Source: REEB95 sp035934235
Lineage (GTDB): Bacteria; Pseudomonadota; Alphaproteobacteria; ATCC43930; CGMCC-115725
NCBI GenBank assembly: GCA_035934235.1
Contig: DASYYB010000013.1
Coordinates: 1 to 30,992, forward strand
Reading direction: 5' to 3'
Length of the DNA: 30,992 nucleotides
In this document: positions 1 to 6,473 of the stretch, one piece after another
How positions within the stretch are numbered: position 1 is the stretch's first letter
How the letters are laid out: each line of letters begins with the position of its first letter
Position numbers and translations under genes: made by a program
Notes under the pieces: generated by a model
Seen by the model: the letters and a program-made list of their open reading frames with translations, nothing else
The model's database searches: none
What the model was told of the DNA's origin: nothing

Positions 1-1280
1 CGCTTTTCCAGCGTGTTGCCGCGCGTCCATTCGGTCATGAGCCCGACCACCGGATGCTCGCAGGGGCCGAACTCGGTCGAGCCCGCGCCCTTGAGGCCGG
101 CCAGATGCCGCGCCGCCTCGATCACCGCCATCTGCATGCCGAAGCAGATGCCGAAATAGGGCACCTTGCGTTCGCGGGCGAACCGCGCAGCCTCGATCTT
201 GCCTTCGCTGCCGCGCTCGCCGAAGCCGCCGGGCACCAGAATGCCGTTGACGCCGACGAGGTGGCTGACCGCGTCCTCTTGTTCGAAGATTTCGGAATCG
301 AACCAGTTCAGCTTGACGCCGACATTGTTGGCGATGCCGCCGTGGGCCAGCGCTTCGGCCAGCGATTTATAGCTGTCGGGCAGATGCGTGTATTTGCCGA
401 CGACGGCGATGGTGACGGCGCCTTCGGGCTTGCGGATGCGGCCGACGATATCGGACCAGCGCGCCAGATCGGGCTCGCGCGCGTTCAGGCCGAAATGACG
501 GCAGACTTCGCGATCGAGGCCCTGCTTGTGATAGGCCGTCGGCACGTCGTAGATGGTGTCGACATCGAGCGCCGGAATGACACGTTCCTCGCGCAGATTG
601 CAGAACAGCGCGATCTTCTTGCGCGCGCTTTCGGGGATTTCGCGGTCGCAGCGGCACAGGAGAATGTCGGGCTGGATGCCGAGACCGAGGAGCTCCTTGA
701 CGCTGTGCTGTGTCGGCTTGCTCTTCAATTCGCCGGCCGACGGGATATAGGGCACCAGCGTCAGGTGGATGTACATCGCGCGGTCGCGGCCTAGTTCGTT
801 GCCGAGCTGCCTGATTGCCTCGAGGAACGGTAGGCCTTCGATGTCGCCGACTGTGCCGCCGATCTCGCAGAGCACGAAATCCTCGCCGCCGAGATCGGCC
901 TGGATCGCCTCCTTGATGGCGTCGGTGACGTGCGGAATGACCTGAACGGTGGCGCCGAGATATTCGCCGCGGCGCTCGCGGCCGATCACGGTCGAATAGA
1001 TGCGGCCGGTGGTCTGGCTGTCGCTTTTGCGCGATGACACGCCGGTGAAGCGCTCGTAATGCCCCAGATCCAGGTCGGTTTCGGCGCCATCGTCGGTGAC
1101 ATAGACCTCGCCGTGCTGATACGGGCTCATCGTGCCCGGATCGACGTTGATATAGGGGTCGAATTTCCGCAGCCGGACGCGGAATCCACGCGCCTGGAGC
1201 AAAGCGCCGAGCGCCGCCGCCGAAAGACCCTTACCCAGAGAGGAGACCACGCCGCCGGTGATGAAAATGAACCGCGTCAT
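1..1280 (-). CDS. pyrG: CTP synthase (partial, C-terminus beyond window)
   Basis: Converts UTP to CTP using ATP and glutamine, the last step of de novo pyrimidine nucleotide synthesis, in the cytoplasm. Translating the minus strand from the ATG at 1278-1280 gives the family N-terminus MTRFIFITGGVVSSLGKG, then the synthetase domain (DPYINVDPGTMSPYQHGEV, EIGGTVGDIE). A class I glutamine amidotransferase domain follows, with nucleophile motif GICFGMQ; its Cys is codon 379, the position of the E. coli nucleophile. About 426 codons are present, against roughly 540 in the family, so the His/Glu part of the amidotransferase triad lies outside the window. The frame is open to the edge. The gene lies downstream of the helicase gene on the same strand, but the palindromic repeat between them suggests separate transcripts. 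Identification is certain. Confidence 0.97.
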   Translation of the reverse strand, partial: MTRFIFITGGVVSSLGKGLSAAALGALLQARGFRVRLRKFDPYINVDPGTMSPYQHGEVYVTDDGAETDLDLGHYERFTGVSSRKSDSQTTGRIYSTVIGRERRGEYLGATVQVIPHVTDAIKEAIQADLGGEDFVLCEIGGTVGDIEGLPFLEAIRQLGNELGRDRAMYIHLTLVPYIPSAGELKSKPTQHSVKELLGLGIQPDILLCRCDREIPESARKKIALFCNLREERVIPALDVDTIYDVPTAYHKQGLDREVCRHFGLNAREPDLARWSDIVGRIRKPEGAVTIAVVGKYTHLPDSYKSLAEALAHGGIANNVGVKLNWFDSEIFEQEDAVSHLVGVNGILVPGGFGERGSEGKIEAARFARERKVPYFGICFGMQMAVIEAARHLAGLKGAGSTEFGPCEHPVVGLMTEWTRGNTLEK

Positions 1281-1382
1281 GGAATTTCACCATACAGCAC
1301 CCGCGCGCCGAGGCAAACGGAAAGCGCCGACTCGGAGAGGATCGCGGCCATGCGCGGCGAAACGCGTAATACACCGCTTGCA

Positions 1383-1455
1383 CGTCATGGCCGGGCGTGA
1401 CCCGGCCATCCACATTTTGAAGGCGTGGATGCCCGGCACAAGGCCGGGCATGACG
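1383..1455. repeat. Intergenic palindromic repeat (long hairpin)
   Basis: A 73-bp near-perfect palindrome begins CGTCATGGCCGGG and ends CCCGGCCGGG-like CGGGCATGACG; its arms also include CGGCCATCCAC and GTGGATGCCCGG around a short loop near 1414-1424. It lies in the gap between the helicase stop (1475) and the pyrG start (1280). I recognise this layout from a repeat family scattered between genes in Bradyrhizobium-like genomes; that is recollection, not a search. Transcribed from either strand it would form a strong hairpin, so it could block read-through from the helicase gene or protect its mRNA 3' end. I see no other copy in the window. Confidence 0.8.
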
Positions 1456-1474
1456 AAGATAAAGACGAAACGGC

Positions 1475-2830
1475 TCAGCCCGCGTGCGTCGGCGCCGGAC
1501 CGTGCGAATGGCCGTGACCATGGCCGCCGCGACGACGCGAGCGACGGCGCCGGTTGGCGAATTCGCCGCCGCGGCCATTGCCATTTCCGTGATGGCCGCC
1601 GTTGCCATGGGCGTGGCCGTTGTGCCCGCCATTATGGCCGTGACCGTTATGGCCGTGCGGCCGACCGCCGTCCCCGTTGGCGGCCTGTCCGGCCGGCGCG
1701 CGGAAGGCGTGCTCGGCAACGGCGATCTTCTGCCGCGTCACCTTCTCGATGTCGCGCAGGAAACCCTTCTCGGAGTGATCGCAGAACGAGATGGCGACGC
1801 CATCGGCGCCGGCGCGCGCAGTGCGGCCGATGCGGTGGACGTAGCTCTCGGGCACATTGGGCAGCTCGAAATTGATGACGTGGGTGATGCCGTCGATATC
1901 GATGCCACGCGCGGCAATGTCGGTTGCGACCAGCACGCGGGTGCGGCCGTCGCGGAAGTTACCCAACGCCCGCTGGCGCTGGCTCTGCGACTTGTTGCCG
2001 TGGATCGCCTCGGCGCCGATGCCGCCCTTGGCGAGACCTTCGGCGACGCGGTTGGCGCCGTGCTTGGTGCGCGTGAAGACCAGCGCGCGGGCGATCGCCT
2101 TGTCGCCGAGCAGCGAAGCGAGCAGCGCGCGCTTGTTGCCGGCATCGACGAACATCACGCGCTGCTCGATGCGCTCGACCGTGGTCGCGGCGGGCGTCAC
2201 CTCGACACGCACCGGATCCTTGAGCAGCGTACCGATCAATCGATTGATCTCGTCCGGCATGGTGGCCGAGAACAAGAGCGACTGACGCGCCTTGGGAAGT
2301 AACGGAACGATACGCCGGATGTCGCGGATGAAGCCCATGTCGAGCATACGATCGGCTTCGTCGAGGACGAAGACCGAGACGCCGTCGTAACGGACATGGC
2401 CCTGCTGATGCAGGTCCAGAAGCCGGCCGGGCGTGGCGACGAGGATGTCGATGCCGCGGCGTAGCGCGTCGACCTGTGGGCCCTGGCCGACGCCGCCGAA
2501 GATCACGGCGGTGCGGAGGCCCAAATGACGGCCGTAAGCGCGGAAGCTGTCGGCGATCTGCATCGCCAGCTCGCGCGTCGGCGTCAAGACGAGCGCACGC
2601 ATGGAATTCCGCGGCGCGGGAACGCGGTTCGCGGCCAGGTGCTGGAGGATCGGCAGCGCGAAGGCCGCCGTCTTGCCGGTGCCGGTCTGGGCAATGCCGA
2701 GCAGATCGCGGCCGGCGAGCAGATGCGGAATCGCCTGCGCCTGGATCGGCGTCGGGTGTTCGTAATTTTCCGCGTGCAATGCGCGTTGGATCGGCTCGAC
2801 GAGGGCGAGTTCGGAAAAGGAAAGAGTCAC
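1475..2830 (-). CDS. rhlE: DEAD-box ATP-dependent RNA helicase, RhlE-like
   Basis: ATP-driven RNA unwinding enzyme, probably acting in ribosome assembly, mRNA turnover or cold adaptation. All core motifs are present in the 451 residues: Q-motif (PTPIQ, 26-30), motif I AQTGTGKT (47-54), Ia PTRELA (84-89), Ib TPGR (133-136), II DEAD (157-160), III SAT (188-190), V ATDIAARGID (302-311) and VI HRIGRTARAG (332-341). After residue 380 the folded core gives way to a low-complexity tail rich in Gly, Asn and His (14 His between 392 and 449), interrupted by an Arg-rich patch (NRRRRSRRR, 427-434). The start codon is GTG (2828-2830), giving the family N-terminus TLSFSELAL. The RhlE subgroup is inferred from the N-terminus and basic tail; the DEAD-box assignment is certain. 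Confidence 0.95.
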   Translation of the reverse strand: MTLSFSELALVEPIQRALHAENYEHPTPIQAQAIPHLLAGRDLLGIAQTGTGKTAAFALPILQHLAANRVPAPRNSMRALVLTPTRELAMQIADSFRAYGRHLGLRTAVIFGGVGQGPQVDALRRGIDILVATPGRLLDLHQQGHVRYDGVSVFVLDEADRMLDMGFIRDIRRIVPLLPKARQSLLFSATMPDEINRLIGTLLKDPVRVEVTPAATTVERIEQRVMFVDAGNKRALLASLLGDKAIARALVFTRTKHGANRVAEGLAKGGIGAEAIHGNKSQSQRQRALGNFRDGRTRVLVATDIAARGIDIDGITHVINFELPNVPESYVHRIGRTARAGADGVAISFCDHSEKGFLRDIEKVTRQKIAVAEHAFRAPAGQAANGDGGRPHGHNGHGHNGGHNGHAHGNGGHHGNGNGRGGEFANRRRRSRRRGGHGHGHSHGPAPTHAG

Positions 2831-3097
2831 TGTGTTATTGCTTTCTATCGATACGGCCGAACGCGCAGGCGCGGCGGCCTGTGTTTTTGGCTTGCCTCGC
2901 GCGAAACCGAGGTGCCGTGTTGTTGGTGATTTCTCGAAATTGGGGGCGCTGGGGATCGAAATCCGCCGCGCTTCGCGCGATCGCGAGAATGGAACGGCGC
3001 TTACATGGGGCCTGCGCCCGGCGAAGTCAACCGAATACCGCCGATTGCCCGAAAATGCCGCAGGCGTTAACGAAAGCTCACCGCAGCAATAACGGCG

Positions 3098-3454
3098 CTA
3101 TTTGGTCAGTGGCGCGCTCGGACCCGTTGGCGCCGCCGGTACGGGCGGCGTTGCCGGCTTGGCAGGCGACGTCGGCGCCGGCAGCGACTGAGTCGGCACC
3201 GCCTGATCGATCACCGAGCCCGGCGCGCGGCTGCGCGCGGCGATGATCGCCAGCGCGATGCTGGTCAAAAAGAAGCCGACGGCGAGGATCGCCGTGGTGC
3301 GCGTCAGCAGGTTGGCGGTCGACCGGCCGGTCATGAAGCCGGACATGCCGCCGCCGCCCATGCCGAGGGCGCCGCCTTCGCTCTTCTGCATCAGAATGAC
3401 GCTCACCAGCGCCACCGCGAACAGCAGGTGAATGACAACAATAACCGTGGACAT
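3098..3454 (-). CDS. secG: Protein translocase subunit SecG
   Basis: Small inner-membrane subunit of the SecYEG preprotein channel. The 118 residues start MSTVIVVIHLLFAVALVSVI (first membrane segment), followed by the family signature LMQKSEGGALGMGGG near 21-36, a short loop, a second membrane segment (TAILAVGFFLTSIALAII) and a Pro/Ala-rich C-terminal tail typical of Rhizobiales SecG. A longer in-frame ORF reaches back to 3829, but the start at 3454 is chosen because the SecG N-terminus begins there and upstream residues would overlap the divergent arsR. In relatives secG commonly sits between tpiA and pyrG; here it is separated from both. Its upstream region is shared with the ars operators. 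Confidence 0.93.
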   Translation of the reverse strand: MSTVIVVIHLLFAVALVSVILMQKSEGGALGMGGGGMSGFMTGRSTANLLTRTTAILAVGFFLTSIALAIIAARSRAPGSVIDQAVPTQSLPAPTSPAKPATPPVPAAPTGPSAPLTK

Positions 3455-3506
3455 GGGCCGGGGTTTTAGACCGTCCGGCGCGGAATTGCCAGCCCCTACC
3501 GCACGG

Positions 3507-3526
3507 CGGCGGACCGCAGTCCGCCG
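3507..3526. promoter_or_regulatory. Perfect 8-bp inverted repeat upstream of secG
   Basis: The arms CGGCGGAC and GTCCGCCG flank a 4-nt centre (CGCA). The repeat is 52 bp upstream of the secG start and 25 bp from the nearer ars operator. It could be a 5'-leader hairpin of secG or a protein-binding site. The symmetry is read directly; the function is unknown. Confidence 0.4.
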
Positions 3527-3551
3527 GCTTATCGAAAGCCGACCGGCGGTC

Positions 3552-3575
3552 ATATTTCGGGTTTTGTCGAAATAT
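3552..3575. promoter_or_regulatory. ArsR-type operator 1 (inverted repeat)
   Basis: Perfect inverted repeat ATATTTCG-N8-CGAAATAT in the secG-arsR divergent region, just upstream of the proposed arsR -35 element. An ArsR-family repressor is encoded immediately downstream and a near-identical repeat follows 51 bp away (centre to centre), so this is very likely an autoregulatory operator. It also lies about 100 bp upstream of secG. Confidence 0.7.
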
Positions 3576-3578
3576 CCA

Positions 3579-3607
3579 TTGACCACCCGCCCGGCCCGGT
3601 CCATATT
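3579..3607 (+). promoter_or_regulatory. Candidate arsR promoter
   Basis: TTGACC (3579-3584), a 17-bp spacer and CATATT (3602-3607) resemble a sigma-70 promoter. The -10 element lies inside the second operator (3603-3626), where a bound repressor would exclude RNA polymerase. TATTAT at 3613-3618 is an alternative -10, but lacks a good -35. Confidence 0.4.
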
Positions 3608-3626
3608 TCGACTATTATCGAAATGT
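3603..3626. promoter_or_regulatory. ArsR-type operator 2 (inverted repeat)
   Basis: ATATTTCG-N8-CGAAATGT, one mismatch from perfect symmetry and the same half-sites as operator 1. Its centre is 51 bp from that of operator 1, about five helical turns, so both sites face the same side of the helix. It covers the ATG at 3623, which argues that the true arsR start is the next in-frame ATG at 3638. Confidence 0.7.
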
Positions 3627-3637
3627 CGAGGGTTCGC

Positions 3638-3985
3638 ATGAAGGCGGAACACGCGGTGACGGCACTGGGCGCGATCGCGCACGACCACCGGCTCGCGGTC
3701 TATCGCCTCGTGGTGAAGCGCGGGCCCGCCGGGCTGCCGGCGGGCGAAATCGCCGCTCGGCTCGATCTGCCGCCCTCCTCCCTCACCTTCCATCTTCAAA
3801 CGCTGCAGCGCGCCGGCTTGGTCACACAACGGCGGCTTGGCCGTCAGCTGATCTATGCCGCCGATTATGCCGCGATGAACGGCCTCGTCGCCTATCTCAC
3901 CGAAAACTGCTGCGGCGGCACGGCCTGCGCGCCGACCTGCGAGCCCGGCGCCATCAAGGTGGCTCGCGGACGGAAGTCGGCATGA
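3638..3985 (+). CDS. arsR: ArsR-family metalloid-responsive repressor
   Basis: Winged-helix repressor expected to release DNA when arsenite (or antimonite) binds. The 115 residues hold the ArsR fold: helix-turn-helix with PAGEIAARLDLPPSSLTFHL (34-53), then the wing RRLGRQLIYAAD (65-76). The usual ELCVC metal site of the classic family is absent; instead a C-terminal cysteine cluster is seen (Cys91, Cys92, Cys97, Cys101), like the ArsR type that binds As(III) through C-terminal cysteines. The ATG at 3638 is preferred to 3623 because GAGGG (3628-3632) is well spaced before it and 3623 lies inside an operator. Its stop overlaps the arsC start (ATGA), so the two are co-translated. The family is certain; As(III) as ligand is inferred from neighbours. 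Confidence 0.9.
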   Translation: MKAEHAVTALGAIAHDHRLAVYRLVVKRGPAGLPAGEIAARLDLPPSSLTFHLQTLQRAGLVTQRRLGRQLIYAADYAAMNGLVAYLTENCCGGTACAPTCEPGAIKVARGRKSA

Positions 3986-4497
3986 GCCGGGCTTACAACG
4001 TCCTCTTCCTCTGCACCGGCAATTCGGCGCGCAGCGTCATCGGCGAAGTCCTGCTCAATCATTGGGGCAAGGGCAGGTTCCACGCCTACAGCGCCGGCAG
4101 CCAGCCGAAAGACGCGGTCAATCCGCTGACGCTCGAACTGCTCCATACGATGAAGCTGCCGACCAGCGGTCTCCGTTCGAAAAGCTGGAACGAATTCGCG
4201 CGGTCGGACGCCCCGCAGATGGATTTCGTCTTCACGGTCTGCGACCAGGCGGCGGCCGAGACCTGTCCGGTCTGGCCGGGTCAGCCGATCACCGCGCATT
4301 GGGGCGTGCCCGATCCCGCCGCGGCCGAAGGCACGCACGAGAAGAAGATAGCGGCGTTCCGCGACGCGTTCCAACGGCTCGACACGCGCATCAAGCTGTT
4401 TCTGGCGCTGCCGCTGGAAAAGCTCGACCGGCTGGCCTTGCAGCGCGAAGCGCGGCGGATCGGCGCCCTGCATGCGCCGAAAGACGCCGCATCGTGA
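3982..4497 (+). CDS. arsC: Arsenate reductase, low-molecular-weight phosphatase type
   Basis: Cytoplasmic reduction of arsenate to arsenite. The 171 residues begin with the P-loop CTGNSAR (Cys11 to Arg17, the CX5R motif of low-molecular-weight tyrosine phosphatases), followed by SAGSQP and the ArsC-type segment FVFTVCDQAAAETCPVWPG with two further cysteines (near 87 and 95) suited to disulfide relay. TAHWGVPDP supplies the family's aspartate general acid. The C-terminus is about 30 residues longer than minimal ArsC. The start overlaps the arsR stop by 4 nt and the stop overlaps the next gene's GTG, giving a tightly coupled cassette. Whether thioredoxin or glutaredoxin is the electron donor cannot be told from sequence. 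Confidence 0.92.
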   Translation: MSRAYNVLFLCTGNSARSVIGEVLLNHWGKGRFHAYSAGSQPKDAVNPLTLELLHTMKLPTSGLRSKSWNEFARSDAPQMDFVFTVCDQAAAETCPVWPGQPITAHWGVPDPAAAEGTHEKKIAAFRDAFQRLDTRIKLFLALPLEKLDRLALQREARRIGALHAPKDAAS

Positions 4498-5225
4498 CCA
4501 TCCAAGCCAAGGCGGCGGTCGCCGCCGCGCCGCGCGAGCTTACACATGTCCGTCTCGCGGCGATCGAATTCGTCGCCACCGGATTTCTGCTCATGGCGAT
4601 CGTCGGTTCCGGCGTCATGGCCGAGCGGCTCGCCGGCGGCAACAGCGCGCTGGCGCTGCTCGCCAACGCGCTCGCCACCGGCGCGGCACTGACGGCGCTG
4701 ATCCTCGCGTTTGGGCCGGTGTCGGGCGCGCATATGAATCCAATGGTGACGCTGGCCGCCGTCGCGCTCGACGGCTTCGACCGACGCCTTGCCGCGGCTT
4801 ATATCGTTGCGCAGGTTGCCGGCGCGATTGCCGGTGTCTGGCTGGCGCATCTGATGTTTGCCCTGCCGATGATCGAGCTTGGCACCAAAATCCGCGCTGG
4901 CGGCGGCCAATGGCTCGGCGAAGCCATCGCCACGTTCGGACTACTCGCGGTGATCTGGGGCTGCCGCGCGCACCGCGCGCCGGCCACGGCGATTGCGGTC
5001 GCGGCCTATATCACCGGCGCCTATTGGTTCACGTCGTCGACCTCGTTCGCCAATCCGGCGGTGACGATTGCGCGCGCGCTGACCGACACGTTCGCCGGCA
5101 TCCGGCCGCACGACGCGCCGGCGTTTATCCTGGCGGAATTTGTCGGACTGGCCGCGGCCCTGCCGCTGTGCCGCGTGCTGGCTAGCGCGACGACACCGCC
5201 AGATGATCGAAGCGACGCTCCTTGA
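4494..5225 (+). CDS. aqpS: Aquaporin/aquaglyceroporin, AqpS-like arsenite channel
   Basis: Major intrinsic protein of 243 residues with about six membrane helices and two half-helix signatures: SGAHMNPMVT (NPM at 82-84, in place of the first NPA) and FANPAVTIAR (NPA at 187-189, followed by the selectivity-filter Arg194). In Sinorhizobium meliloti an aquaglyceroporin (AqpS) in the ars operon lets arsenite made by ArsC flow out of the cell; the position directly behind arsR and arsC supports the same role here. No ArsB or Acr3 pump and no ArsH is present. The start is GTG (4494-4496), overlapping the arsC TGA; upstream in-frame codons lie inside arsC and give no family-like sequence. The 3' end overlaps the convergent downstream gene by 44 bp. 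The channel family is certain; the substrate is inferred from context. Confidence 0.88.
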   Translation: MTIQAKAAVAAAPRELTHVRLAAIEFVATGFLLMAIVGSGVMAERLAGGNSALALLANALATGAALTALILAFGPVSGAHMNPMVTLAAVALDGFDRRLAAAYIVAQVAGAIAGVWLAHLMFALPMIELGTKIRAGGGQWLGEAIATFGLLAVIWGCRAHRAPATAIAVAAYITGAYWFTSSTSFANPAVTIARALTDTFAGIRPHDAPAFILAEFVGLAAALPLCRVLASATTPPDDRSDAP

Positions 5226-6069
5226 GGTAATTGTCGAGCCCCCAGCGCGTCACCTGCGCCATGATCTCGTCGAATTCGCCGTCCGGGAGCTTTTCATAGA
5301 CGAAGCGCTCGCCGCGGCCGAATTGGCTGAAGTCCCACGGACGGTCGGCGAATTCGGCCGGGACCGTGTGCTTCCACAACGGCAGGTATTTGTCGAGATC
5401 GGCGTCGATCGCCTGCTCGGCCCGCGCCAGCGCGCGCAACACGGCGGCGAGTGTCGCCTGATCGAGCTGCTCGGGCACCCACCAGATGGTGTGGAACGTA
5501 TTCTCCATCACTTTGCGAAGACCCAGCTGCTCGGCCATGGCGATTTGCGGCGGCAGCAGGCTCGCCGCTTCGACGTCCTTGTTGAGCAGCGCGGTCAGCC
5601 GCGCGCCGAAACCGCCGACATTGATGACCTTGATGTGCTCGAGCGGCATGTAGGGCTCGAGCCGCCACGGCACGTTGAAATGGCTGCCGGCGCGCAGGCC
5701 GACGGCGATCGGCACATCGCGCAAATCCTCGGGCTTGCGGATCTTGGACTCCGGCCGGACATAGATCGCCCACGGCGAGATGCCATAACAATCGGCGACG
5801 AAACGGCCCATGCCGGCGCCGGCGTTGCACACGCTGCCCCATTGGCAGGCGCTTTGGATGACTTCGGCATCGCCCGCGCCGTAGGGTTGGTCCTGCGGCC
5901 GGTTGAGATAGTCGAGCCCTTTCCAGCTCGACTGCGTGCCGCGGAAGGTTTTCCAATCGAATTCGACGGCCAGGCCTTCGGCCGCGAAGAAGCCCTCGTC
6001 CTGGGCGACGAAATCGGCAAGGCCCATGCCTTTGGGCGCGATGCGGACCAGTTTGAGCGACTGCGCCAT
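5182..6069 (-). CDS. NMT1/SsuA-like substrate-binding protein without signal peptide
   Basis: A 295-residue protein with the type 2 periplasmic-binding fold of the NMT1/THI5/SsuA group: LADFVAQDEGFFAAEGLAVE (17-36), KPEDLRDVPIAVGLRAGSH near 112-130 and EAASLLPPQIAMAEQLGLRK. Members usually deliver sulfonates, nitrate, pyrimidine or similar ligands to an ABC permease. It starts MAQSLKLVRIAPKGMG with no hydrophobic leader or twin arginines, and no cognate permease or ATPase adjoins it, so it may act in the cytoplasm or be a stand-alone binding protein or enzyme. Its start is supported by GGGAGA 7 nt upstream and by a good promoter (6108-6136). The last 44 bp overlap the 3' end of aqpS tail to tail. 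Fold assignment is good; ligand and role are unknown. Confidence 0.82.
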   Translation of the reverse strand: MAQSLKLVRIAPKGMGLADFVAQDEGFFAAEGLAVEFDWKTFRGTQSSWKGLDYLNRPQDQPYGAGDAEVIQSACQWGSVCNAGAGMGRFVADCYGISPWAIYVRPESKIRKPEDLRDVPIAVGLRAGSHFNVPWRLEPYMPLEHIKVINVGGFGARLTALLNKDVEAASLLPPQIAMAEQLGLRKVMENTFHTIWWVPEQLDQATLAAVLRALARAEQAIDADLDKYLPLWKHTVPAEFADRPWDFSQFGRGERFVYEKLPDGEFDEIMAQVTRWGLDNYLKERRFDHLAVSSR

Positions 6070-6107
6070 GCTGTCTCTCCCTGTCGTTGTCGCTTAGGCC
6101 GAGACTT

Positions 6108-6136
6108 ATTGTAGCCCGCGGCGCGATGCCTGTCGC
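6108..6136 (-). promoter_or_regulatory. Candidate promoter of the signal-less binding protein gene
   Basis: On the minus strand GCGACA (6131-6136), a 17-bp spacer and TACAAT (6108-6113) match the sigma-70 pattern well (4/6 and 5/6). It lies 39 bp upstream of the ATG at 6069, which suggests that this gene is transcribed separately from the liv cluster. Confidence 0.5.
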
Positions 6137-6164
6137 GGCGGTTTGATTTTGCCGGCGAAACTAA

Positions 6165-6461
6165 CTAGGACCGTACCCGTGTCCGGCGTGCCCAGATCAC
6201 GACCGCTGCCTTCAGCACAAAATACGGCACGATGCCATACATCAATGCATTAAGAATGACTGCGACGGCGATGATCGCAATTCCCGCGACACCGGGATTT
6301 GGATACGGGATTGCCAGAAACATAATACAGAATGGAAAAAATGGGGCGAGCCGGTCGACATCGACGTCTTGATAACGAAAGAAATCATATAGCCAAATAC
6401 TTGGGGCAATAAGTCCGAGCGAGGCGCCGACCAGAGCGCCGCAGATCGGCAAGCGCCGCAT
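6165..6461 (-). CDS. Small hypothetical membrane protein, low G+C
   Basis: A 98-residue ORF with about three hydrophobic segments (roughly 6-25, 39-54 and 57-91) and a basic end (WARRTRVRS). I recognise no family. It starts 12 nt after the livF stop, and AAGGGG overlapping that stop could be its ribosome-binding site, so it may be the last gene of the liv transcript. Base composition is unlike its neighbours: 6241-6420 is about 47% G+C by my count, against well over 60% around it, which hints at recent acquisition. Hydrophobicity and a plausible start favour a real gene; the lack of a known family leaves doubt. Confidence 0.55.
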   Translation of the reverse strand: MRRLPICGALVGASLGLIAPSIWLYDFFRYQDVDVDRLAPFFPFCIMFLAIPYPNPGVAGIAIIAVAVILNALMYGIVPYFVLKAAVVIWARRTRVRS

Positions 6462-6473
6462 GCTCTAGGCCCC

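Noticed and set aside
5182..6069. Identification as a Thi5-type pyrimidine synthase
   Set aside because: The fold group is shared and the signal peptide is missing, but the cysteine-rich iron motif of Thi5 enzymes is not found.
5140..6114. 324-codon plus-strand frame opposite the NMT1-like gene
   Set aside because: Antisense to a gene with clear fold motifs, a promoter and a ribosome-binding site; no family resemblance of its own.
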